A stretch of DNA of 11,787 nt, taken from NCBI RefSeq assembly GCF_020216685.1, contig NZ_JAIWNS010000092.1, positions 1 through 11,787 of the forward strand, in the 5' to 3' direction. The DNA comes from Methanospirillum hungatei. Lineage in GTDB: Archaea; Halobacteriota; Methanomicrobia; Methanomicrobiales; Methanospirillaceae. The translations under genes were made by a program, and so were the position numbers. Shown one piece after another: positions 7,177 to 11,787 of this stretch. The notes beneath the pieces are model-generated. The model did no database searches, had not been told where the DNA came from, and saw only the letters and a program-made list of their open reading frames with translations. Positions within the stretch are counted from its first letter, which is position 1; each line of letters opens with the position of its first letter.

Positions 7177-7512
7177 ATGTGCGATCAATCAAAAGATAGC
7201 AATTCTTTACGAAATATGTCCTGGATCCAACATGAAACACGCATTTCTATCCGCCGTCATGCTTTTGAGCAGATGTATTTGAGAAGGATATCTGAGGAAG
7301 AGGTAGAAGATATTATTCGATCAGGAGAGATAATTGAAAGTTATCCTGATGATTATCCACTACCTAGTGCTCTTATCTATGGATATTCAAAAAACCGATT
7401 ATTTCATATTGTCGTTGCATTTAACAAGGAAGAGAACGAGATTATAGTAATCACTACATATGAACCAGATGAGATCCATTTTGAATCAGGGAAAAAGAGG
7501 AGGTCATTATGA
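7177..7512 (+). CDS. DUF4258 domain protein, probable toxin of a YgiT-type toxin-antitoxin pair
   Basis: The core from about residue 14 reads SIRRHAFEQMYLRRISEEEV, then a GEIIESYPDDYPLPSALIYG segment, and ends with IVITTYEPDEIHF. This is the layout of DUF4258: an early His in a helix, a Tyr-Pro-Asp turn, and a final strand with TxYxPD. DUF4258 proteins are small and are often encoded just upstream of a YgiT/MqsA-like zinc-finger gene, as here; a role as an RNA-targeting toxin is inferred from that pairing. The start could be ATG 7177 (111 residues) or ATG 7219 (98 residues, directly before the domain); neither has a strong ribosome site. The stop overlaps the next ATG by four bases. AT content is higher than in the transporter genes, compatible with horizontal acquisition. 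Confidence 0.8.
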   Translation: MCDQSKDSNSLRNMSWIQHETRISIRRHAFEQMYLRRISEEEVEDIIRSGEIIESYPDDYPLPSALIYGYSKNRLFHIVVAFNKEENEIIVITTYEPDEIHFESGKKRRSL

Positions 7513-7763
7513 AATGTGCTATGTGTAAGAGAGGTGAAACAAAGCCAGGTGTTACTTCAGTCTTACTCACTCGTGATAATTTTACCCTTGTTATGCGTGA
7601 TGTACCTGCAGAAATCTGTGATATCTGTGGGGAGGATTATATTGATGGAGAGATTGCAAAGAATCTCTATCATATGGCCGAGAAGATGCAGAAACAAGGT
7701 ACGCTTCTTGATGTTCGAAAATACCAATACCAGAATGAACCGGTTTGTGCAACTGAGAGATAA
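7509..7763 (+). CDS. YgiT-type zinc-finger protein (MqsA-family antitoxin)
   Basis: This 84-residue protein has two CxxC pairs, Cys3/Cys6 and Cys37/Cys40, that would bind one zinc ion. The segment DVPAEICDICGEDYIDGEIA (31-50) is the hallmark of YgiT-type/MqsA N-terminal domains. The C-terminal helix-turn-helix of E. coli MqsA is absent; the chain ends after a short helix (KNLYHMAEKMQKQG), as in many short archaeal and cyanobacterial versions. It is translated by coupling: ATG 7509 overlaps the DUF4258 stop and follows a very strong GAGGAGGT (7497-7504). This may favour antitoxin synthesis over toxin, which lacks such a site. Likely role: binds and neutralises the DUF4258 partner. Confidence 0.85.
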   Translation: MKCAMCKRGETKPGVTSVLLTRDNFTLVMRDVPAEICDICGEDYIDGEIAKNLYHMAEKMQKQGTLLDVRKYQYQNEPVCATER

Positions 7764-7929
7764 TTTCTATTTTCTCACTTCGTTAAGAATCATATCAGGT
7801 ATAATGGAATAGATCTTTTCGTTGACTCATGAGGTAATCTGTAATTTCTTTTTTCCGGAAATGAAATCCCAAACTTGTATCCGAAAATTAAAACGTGGGT
7901 GCTCTGGCCTGAGTCTCTTCGGAGCATAT

Positions 7930-8475
7930 ATGAACAGGTTATTCTTTTCCGGATTCATCATCCTATTTCTGCAGAGCCCGGTAGGATTTGCCGATGAGAT
8001 CTCGTCTTCGATTGTGTGTGAGGGTGCAACATGGGTCTTTTCGTCTGTTCAGGGTCAAGATGAACATTATTCAGGGAGTTTTTTCACAACCGATCTCTCT
8101 TCTCTCATACGAATTCTTCATCTTGGTGATTCGGTGGAGGTGCTCACCTCCCAGGAATCATCCGGACCGATGGGGATTGACGAGTATTCAGGTTGTGGGT
8201 CAAATGCATCAGATGAAGCATCCAGATGAATGTTTTCTCTTCCGGAAAATGTGACGGTGGCCCGGAGTGAGATTGTGGCATCCGGTCTTTTGTCCGGGGG
8301 AAGGTATGTTTCGTCACGGGAACTGAGTGATGTTTTGGGAGCCAGATTTCAGGTGAACGGGTCCGGGCTTTTGCTTACGAGGGCAGAATCTGATGGCGGG
8401 AACTGGACATTCCGGTTTGGATCTGATATCGGAGGATTGATGAATGTGACCGAACGGATAGTGCTTGGTGATTGA
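7930..8475 (+). pseudogene. Secreted protein gene interrupted by one in-frame TGA, function unknown
   Basis: Two open segments share the same frame and are separated only by TGA at 8227-8229. The upstream part begins at ATG 7930, five bases after GGAG (7921-7924), with a signal peptide (MNRLFFSGFIILFLQSPVGF, then ADEISS). It continues with CEGATWVFSSV and a region ending SGPMGIDEYSGCGSN. The downstream part continues with FSLPENVTVARSEIVASGLL and ends GGLMNVTERIVLGD, with N-glycosylation sequons (NVT, NGS, NWT). Read through, it would be one extracellular protein of about 181 residues; I know no named family. A TGA can arise from CGA, TGG or TGC/TGT by one change. The alternative, a 99-residue secreted protein plus an unrelated 81-residue one starting at ATG 8230, is less likely: the second part has no ribosome site or signal peptide. 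Confidence 0.6.
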
Positions 8476-8543
8476 GACGATCGTTTCAGGAATTTCTTTT
8501 GGGATTTCGGTGGTGAAATGTATTGAGACTAACGGGATTAGGT

Positions 8544-8778
8544 ATGGCACATCCGAGAGAGCCAGAGGAGGTATTTTTATGATGAAAAAATTAATTATTG
8601 TCTTAATAATCTAAATCCTAGTGAATTCCCTGAATCATTTTTAAAAACTGTAACTGAACCACATCTTATCAATATATTATCGAAAGAGACTAATGATAAT
8701 ATTCATCAGTTAATTTTTTCAACTGCTCAAAATTGGGGTTTACAATCCACATTCAAATCTGAATTTTTAATGAGTTAA
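8544..8778 (+). pseudogene. AT-rich gene remnant, probably frameshifted in a T run, unknown function
   Basis: A frame open from 8542 to TAA 8776-8778 reads YDEKINYCLNNLNPSEFPES (8578-8637) and continues with LKTVTEPHLINILSKE and LIFSTAQNWGLQSTFKSEF, which has the look of real protein. It has no usable start. A second frame starting at ATG 8544 reads MAHPREPEEVF and meets it if one T is removed from the TTTTT run (8574-8578), giving about 77 residues. A third reading competes: GAGGAGGT (8565-8572) followed by ATG 8579 encodes MMKKLIIVLII, a signal-peptide-like start that stops after 11 codons. I do not recognise the family. The AT-richness suggests foreign origin. Low to moderate confidence. 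Confidence 0.35.
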
Positions 8779-8944
8779 TGACCCTTTTTCTCTTCCTCAG
8801 CCACGAAAAAATCATATCTCTCAATTTCAATTCCAACATTTTGATAAATTTCACTGACGTATACTTCAGTTCCGGGATCTCAAATCGGATCAGTGAGACA
8901 AATACATATGCAATAACCGATACGATCCAAAAAAAGGGTGACAA
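8775..8944 (-). pseudogene. Small membrane protein remnant, apparently frameshifted
   Basis: On the minus strand one frame (from TTG 8944, open back to a TAG at 8962-8960) encodes SPFFWIVSVIAYVFVSLI, a clear transmembrane helix. A second frame (8879 down to TAA 8777-8775) encodes GTEVYVSEIYQNVGIEIERY and then DFFVAEEEKKGH. Adding one base to the CCC run at 8876-8874 fuses them as ...VSLIRFEIPGTEVYV..., about 56 residues: one helix followed by an acidic soluble tail. The in-frame TAG just upstream could be a former CAG, so the original protein may have been longer. The start is uncertain. No family recognised. Confidence 0.4.
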
Positions 8945-9077
8945 GATTACTAGGTATCTCTATCCCGGTTTACTATATGAATTATTTTCTTGCCGGTTGA
9001 ATCACCATAGGGGTTCCGAGGGGATGTAATTAAAGAAAAGGAAAAAATATGTAACATCATTCAATTTTCCCAAATTA

Positions 9078-9485
9078 TTAAGTAAATTTCTGATTTAATA
9101 TTTCTTCTGGAGTCACTTTTCTTTCAGGTGTTTTATTAAAATCATTGTCATATGAGAGGATTGTTAAATTTTGACTTTTTGCAATAGCGTATTGGTATGC
9201 ATCATCAAAATCTAGACCATATGAATCAGATGCATATACTAAGTAATGGAGATACTCCGGAAGTAATGAGATTATTTTCAGTCCACCTGGCTTGAACATA
9301 TCCTTGGCAAATCGAATATAGAGATCCTTTTTTCCTTTATTAAAAAGATGTAATCCTATTGAATGAAAAGAAAAATCGCTAATAAAGCATGTATTTCCAG
9401 GAGTCTGCAGGAATCTCATAACAACAGTTGCATGTTCTCTCCTTAAAAGTAATTCCAGGAGAATGTTTGTGTCAAGGAGGTACAT
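9078..9485 (-). CDS. vapC: PIN domain ribonuclease toxin, VapC-like
   Basis: PIN toxins are Mg-dependent endoribonucleases. The 135-residue chain starts MYLLDTNILLELL, with the first acidic residue Asp5 and Glu11. Later it has GLDFDDAYQYAIA (90-102), holding the central acidic cluster (Asp92/94/95), and ILSYDNDFNKTP (109-120) with the final Asp113/Asp115. All expected acidic positions are present, so it should be active. ATG 9485 overlaps the last base of the upstream antitoxin stop (TGATG); a TTG at 9488 is possible but less likely. Length is normal for VapC. It is the second gene of a two-gene minus-strand operon. Target RNA cannot be inferred. The name is used for the family, not for a specific orthologue. 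Confidence 0.85.
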   Translation of the reverse strand: MYLLDTNILLELLLRREHATVVMRFLQTPGNTCFISDFSFHSIGLHLFNKGKKDLYIRFAKDMFKPGGLKIISLLPEYLHYLVYASDSYGLDFDDAYQYAIAKSQNLTILSYDNDFNKTPERKVTPEEILNQKFT

Positions 9486-9694
9486 CAAACCTTCAGGGTA
9501 TGGATCTTATGCTGTAATTCAACCGTAGAAAGAGACGGTTCTTCGTCTTCGAGTTCACCAACCCAGTCAAAGGAAAATTTCTTTTCAGATTGTTGGTACT
9601 CTGTGTTTAATTCCTCAATGAATTGAAGGGCCCGATCTCTGAGATCTTGTGGAAGATTTTGAATTACTGATTCCACCTGATCAATAGTAATCAT
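9485..9694 (-). CDS. DUF2281-like antitoxin paired with the PIN toxin
   Basis: From ATG 9694 the protein is 69 residues: MITIDQVESVIQNLPQDLRD, then ALQFIEELNTEYQ, a middle segment FSFDWVGELEDEE, and a C-terminal VELQHKIHTLKV. The N-terminal helix with LPxDLxxxxLxFIEEL is typical of DUF2281 antitoxin proteins, and the acidic FSFDW segment resembles the toxin-binding tail of such antitoxins. An upstream in-frame ATG at 9742 would add 16 residues (MNRYLITSNLQIIYAN) unlike the family. A TATA-like box at 9749-9757 would place transcription start inside that extension, so I prefer 9694. The stop TGA overlaps the toxin ATG. The product should neutralise the toxin and may bind its own promoter. Confidence 0.75.
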   Translation of the reverse strand: MITIDQVESVIQNLPQDLRDRALQFIEELNTEYQQSEKKFSFDWVGELEDEEPSLSTVELQHKIHTLKV

Positions 9695-9748
9695 ATTAGC
9701 ATAAATAATTTGAAGGTTCGATGTAATAAGGTATCTGTTCATTTAATC

Positions 9749-9757
9749 AAATATTTT
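9749..9757 (-). promoter_or_regulatory. TATA-like box for the VapBC-like operon
   Basis: An AAATATTT-type stretch on the minus strand predicts transcription start near 9727-9730, about 33 bases before ATG 9694 but after the alternative ATG at 9742. It therefore supports the shorter antitoxin. Position-based call. Confidence 0.35.
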
Positions 9758-10021
9758 CATAATGTCGTTTTTACGTTCTTGATTTCATTTACCTCATAAA
9801 AATTTTTAGAACTTTCGGATTCACATACATTTCAATCGACCCTTCTCGAATACTTTTTCGATACCTTAAACCACTAAAAGCCCATATCTTTTCATTACCA
9901 CTGAGGACTAAACATGAAACATTTTTATCTATCCGGAATCCTGCTGACTCTCTGCCTGTTCCTTATATGCACAGGGTTTGCTGAAGAGATCCCTGCTGAA
10001 AGCACCCTCCCGGAACTTTCA

Positions 10022-10243
10022 TGGGCTGGGACCTGGACGGATGTAAACTATACGCTTACGCTTGAACAGAACGAATCGGAAGTCACAGGAATTGGGATAT
10101 CCCAGAATACTGATCTGAACGATCCATTTCTCTTATTCGGAACCCTTTCAGAAGATGGAAAAGAACTCATCGCCATCCTGAAAGACTCAGGCACTCTTAC
10201 ATTAATCCTCTCTGATGACCAGATATCCTTCACCGGAAATGGT
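10022..10243 (+). repeat. WxGxW beta domain, copy 1
   Basis: Protein-level repeat beginning WAGTW, followed by a Thr-rich strand, EVTGIGI, LFGTLSEDGKEL, and a closing ILSDDQISF strand. It is diverged from copy 2 (WSGDW...SVTGTYY...FEGLVSEDGKTL...ALSDDGMYL) but keeps the order and spacing of these elements. Confidence 0.55.
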
Positions 10244-10334
10244 ACGGTTGATCAGTTTTCGAATGACATTTGAGCCATATACGTATACAACAGAAGGGTC
10301 CAGAAACGGCACGATACTCGATCCAGAGAATATC

Positions 10335-10551
10335 TGGTCAGGAGACTGGCAAACCCAGAATTCATCATTCACCATTCATCAGAGTGGCAATTCCGTAACC
10401 GGCACATACTACCTCTTTTCATCTCCGGATGGGTATGGAATATTTGAAGGTCTCGTGTCTGAAGATGGAAAAACACTCTCCACGACTTGGGAATATCCGG
10501 ATAATGCAACCTTTGCTCTTTCTGATGATGGTATGTATCTTATCGAGACTA
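10335..10551 (+). repeat. WxGxW beta domain, copy 2 (in the shifted frame)
   Basis: Second copy of the same domain. W-S-G-D-W aligns with W-A-G-T-W, NSVTG with SEVTG, GLVSEDGKTL with GTLSEDGKEL, and ALSDDGMYL with ILSDDQISF. Its conservation after the frameshift indicates that the reading frame was lost recently or wrongly read. Confidence 0.55.
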
Positions 10552-10649
10552 ATTGCGAGGAAATGGATTATGCCGTAGGAACATGACTCAACCTGACCAG
10601 AAAACTTTGAACAGAATCGGTACATGAATAAAAATGAAGGAATGGACCA

Positions 10650-11078
10650 TCAGTTCTGATAAATTAATTTTTTGTGCAGGGTATCATCATCAGGACTGAA
10701 TGGAACCTTTTCAGGTTTCTTTTCGGGTTTCTTTTCGTGACAGGTCATTTCCTTTTTTTCATTCTCATCTTCTCTAGGTCCGGGACCATGTGAACCATCT
10801 TTTGGAGATTTCATCTGATGATGACCTGGACAATTCATTTCATTATCAGGTTTCGTGAATTGAACCATTGATTCTCTCTGCATAGGGTTCAGATGATTTC
10901 CCTGATTCATGCCATGATTACCGGGTATCATATTCTGATTATCACCGTTCATAATAATACGTGAATCCTGCTGATTCATCGTGCCCGGTTGAACCATGAA
11001 AATAATTGCCGTGCAACCAAACATGATAACGGAGATAATCAGGACAATAAAGCAACCGAATAGTGTTTTATCAACCAT
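10650..11078 (-). CDS. Membrane-anchored Met/His/Asn-rich protein, possible metal binder
   Basis: No family is recognised. From ATG 11078 the protein has 142 residues: a short N-terminus, one hydrophobic helix (about 6-29, FGCFIVLIISVIMFGCTAII), then a fully hydrophilic tail expected outside the cell. The tail is low in complexity. Residues 34-71 are rich in Met, Asn, Gln and His (MNQQ, MNGDNQNM, GNHGMNQGNHLNPMQ). Next come two Cys/His clusters, MNCPGHHQM (81-89) and MTCHEKK (111-117). A Lys/Pro/Glu repeat (EKKPEKKPEKV) leads to a polar end. Met-rich plus Cys-His segments are typical of copper-binding tails, but this is inference. AGGTG (11089-11085) is a ribosome site six bases before the ATG, favouring 11078 over the GTG at 11087. 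It converges with the gene ending at 10586. Confidence 0.65.
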   Translation of the reverse strand: MVDKTLFGCFIVLIISVIMFGCTAIIFMVQPGTMNQQDSRIIMNGDNQNMIPGNHGMNQGNHLNPMQRESMVQFTKPDNEMNCPGHHQMKSPKDGSHGPGPREDENEKKEMTCHEKKPEKKPEKVPFSPDDDTLHKKLIYQN

Positions 11079-11150
11079 ATATGGCACCTTTTTTGTCTCC
11101 TATTGTCAGATACATGAGTGGAAATATGGATTGTAACTGTTCCATGCAAA

Positions 11151-11174
11151 GAGGTGGAGAGAGGAGGTGGAGAG
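11151..11174 (+). repeat. Short purine-rich tandem repeat
   Basis: GAGGTGGAGAG occurs at 11151-11161 and again at 11164-11174, a period of 13 bases. It lies upstream of the minus-strand Met/His-rich gene. Any role is unknown. Confidence 0.4.
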
Positions 11175-11299
11175 ATAGGTTGACCAATAGCATTTCTGAT
11201 AATGACCTTGAATCAGATTTATCATTCAAACGCCCCTCTCATTCCATTGAGGCAGAGAACGAATATTTCCACTACACAGTCATACATCATCAACGGAGG

Positions 11300-11307
11300 T
11301 ATAAAAG
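11300..11307 (+). promoter_or_regulatory. Orphan archaeal TATA box
   Basis: TATAAAAG preceded by GGAGG is as good a TATA box as the one before the toxin-antitoxin operon. It would start transcription near 11325-11330, but the only frame behind it is 19 codons (ATG 11373). A small stem (CTGTT 11404-11408 with AACAG 11416-11420) and a T run at about 11452-11459 could define a short non-coding transcript. Confidence 0.4.
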
Positions 11308-11569
11308 AAAGTATCAACCGATTATTTTGATATAAGAGCTATTGAGTTGGATATTTCATTCAATCATACCTTGATGCTTCAAACAGAGATCCATCAATTA
11401 AACCTGTTTAGGCTGAACAGACGAAAGATCTGAACACCATGTGAATACAGGATTTTTTTCGAACCATCTTCACCATCACCAACTGATAGTATCCAAAATG
11501 TGTTGGAAATAGAGATGCCAAATGCTCACATGATTGAACTCTTATTGGACCGGCTCGTATCCTGTCCAG

Positions 11570-11576
11570 TATAAAA
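11570..11576 (+). promoter_or_regulatory. TATA box for the secreted-protein gene at the window end
   Basis: TATAAAA lies 38 bases before ATG 11614 and predicts transcription start near 11596-11600, giving a leader of about 15 bases. No ribosome site precedes the ATG, in keeping with a short leader. Confidence 0.6.
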
Positions 11577-11613
11577 CCACAAATAATAATGCCATAAACC
11601 TGTAGTAACATAT

Positions 11614-11787
11614 ATGAGAAAAGTTTTCATTCTCACCTGCTTCCTCATTGCAACCTTATTTGCAGGAGGAATTACGGTTGTATCTGATGAAATTATCGAC
11701 AGTTCGTCGTCCATTCCGATTTCATATACGCTGGAAGTAGGAACCATGTTTGCCCCTCCAGCACAGGCCCCACCATATGATGATGAT
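11614..11787 (+). CDS. Secreted protein, N-terminal part (cut by the window edge)
   Basis: The frame is open from ATG 11614 to the window end (58 codons). It begins with a signal peptide, MRKVFILTCFLIATLFAGGI, with cleavage likely around residues 22-25 (VVSDE follows). The mature start is Ser- and Pro-rich (DSSSSIPISY, then FAPPAQAPPYDDD), suggesting a linker or stalk before a domain outside the window. It is preceded by a good TATA box. The product is presumably exported; nothing more can be said of its function. Confidence 0.7.
   Translation, partial: MRKVFILTCFLIATLFAGGITVVSDEIIDSSSSIPISYTLEVGTMFAPPAQAPPYDDD

Larger units (their letters stand above)
8476..9077. other. 602-base region with no intact gene, containing two convergent gene remnants
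   Basis: Apart from the two remnants described separately (8544-8778 plus and 8775-8944 minus), I see no intact gene, RNA gene or mobile element. The 8579-8780 part is markedly AT-rich relative to the flanking genes. The remnants meet tail to tail, with their stop codons overlapping at 8775-8778. The region lies between a nonsense-disrupted gene and a VapBC-like pair. Confidence 0.6.
9914..10586 (+). pseudogene. Two-repeat secreted beta-domain protein gene with a one-base frameshift
   Basis: ATG 9914 follows GAGGA (9903-9907) and starts a signal peptide (MKHFYLSGILLTLCLFLICT, cleavage after about residue 23). The first domain opens WAGTWTDVNYTLTLEQ (from 10022) and has GTLSEDGKELIA. The frame ends at TGA 10271-10273. 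A second frame, open to TGA 10584-10586, carries a matching domain: WSGDWQTQNSSFTIHQSGNS (from 10335) and GLVSEDGKTLSTTW. The frames join if one T is removed from TTTT at 10256-10259, giving VDQFRMTFEPYT and a protein of about 223 residues with two tandem repeats and many N-glycosylation sequons. As written only a one-domain secreted product of 119 residues would be made. The domain resembles that of the gene at 1355-1762. Function unknown; probably extracellular. Confidence 0.65.
11091..11613. other. 523-base region without a convincing protein gene
   Basis: The left part is the upstream region of the minus-strand Met/His-rich gene and includes a short tandem repeat. The middle holds a strong TATA box (11300-11307) with no clear gene behind it. 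The right end holds the TATA box of the next gene. Open frames on both strands here lack ribosome sites and protein-like composition. Confidence 0.5.

Noticed and set aside
7822..7929. Upstream extension (MTHEVICNFFFPEM...) of the nonsense-disrupted secreted gene
   Set aside because: It starts at TTG, places charged sequence before the signal peptide, and a GGAG site with correct spacing marks ATG 7930 instead.
11114..11335. Plus-strand frame of 73 codons (MSGNMDCNCSMQRGG...)
   Set aside because: No ribosome site, composition driven by the purine-rich repeat and ending in Arg/Lys-rich sequence, and it runs over a strong TATA box.
7083..11383. Shared 11-mer tgatgcttcaa near 7084 and 11372 as a repeat element
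   Set aside because: Too short, with different flanks; one occurrence beyond chance cannot be claimed.
11408..11611. Minus-strand frame of 67 codons
   Set aside because: It overlaps the promoter of the gene at 11614 on the opposite strand and has no ribosome site or protein-like pattern.
1..11787. CRISPR array, tRNA, rRNA, transposase or integrase
   Set aside because: No regularly spaced repeats, no tRNA-like cloverleaf, and no recombinase motifs were seen on either strand.

Overview
The window looks like chromosomal DNA of a methanogenic archaeon of the order Methanomicrobiales, possibly Methanospirillum or a relative. This rests on the split PurL/PurQ purine enzymes, archaeal-style TATA boxes instead of -35/-10 promoters, ATG/GTG starts with GGAGG-type ribosome sites, an ECF ATPase fusion, small secreted N-glycosylation-sequon-rich proteins and archaeal-type toxin-antitoxin pairs. 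The genus is an inference; no rRNA or other marker gene is present.

Layout. (1) 2-1152: the end of purL, then purQ two bases later, a purine operon. (2) 1355-1762 (-): a small secreted protein, divergent from an ECF-type transporter module. (3) 1852-4392: an intact double ATPase (two ABC domains in one chain), followed by what appears to be a deletion scar. The first 52 codons of the T component (EcfT) end in a stop and run directly into an S component that has lost its start and N-terminus. (4) 4437-4581 (-): a small gene remnant. (5) 4615-6988: an intact, translationally coupled three-gene operon: DUF998 membrane protein, ABC ATPase and ABC-2 permease, probably one exporter. (6) 7177-7763: a DUF4258 / YgiT-type zinc-finger toxin-antitoxin pair with a good TATA box and palindromic half-sites. 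(7) 7930-9077: a secreted-protein gene broken by one in-frame TGA, then about 600 bp holding two convergent frameshifted gene remnants. (8) 9078-9694 (-): a VapBC-like PIN toxin pair with a DUF2281-like antitoxin. (9) 9914-10586: a two-repeat secreted protein gene broken by a one-base frameshift in a T run. (10) 10650-11078 (-): a membrane-anchored protein rich in Met, His and Asn. (11) 11091-11613: no convincing protein gene, one orphan TATA box and a possible short transcript. (12) 11614-end: the start of another secreted protein, cut by the window edge.

The strongest theme is gene decay in accessory DNA. At least six loci carry a deletion, nonsense codon or one-base frameshift, while the long housekeeping and transporter genes (purQ, the double ATPase, the exporter operon) are open throughout. 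That contrast argues for real erosion over random sequencing error, although several lesions lie in homopolymers and should be checked against reads. I found no CRISPR array, tRNA, rRNA or complete insertion sequence. No clearly new multi-gene defence or biosynthetic system is evident; the least explained items are the Met/His-rich anchored protein, the DUF998-ABC exporter, the WxGxW secreted repeat family and the small remnants.
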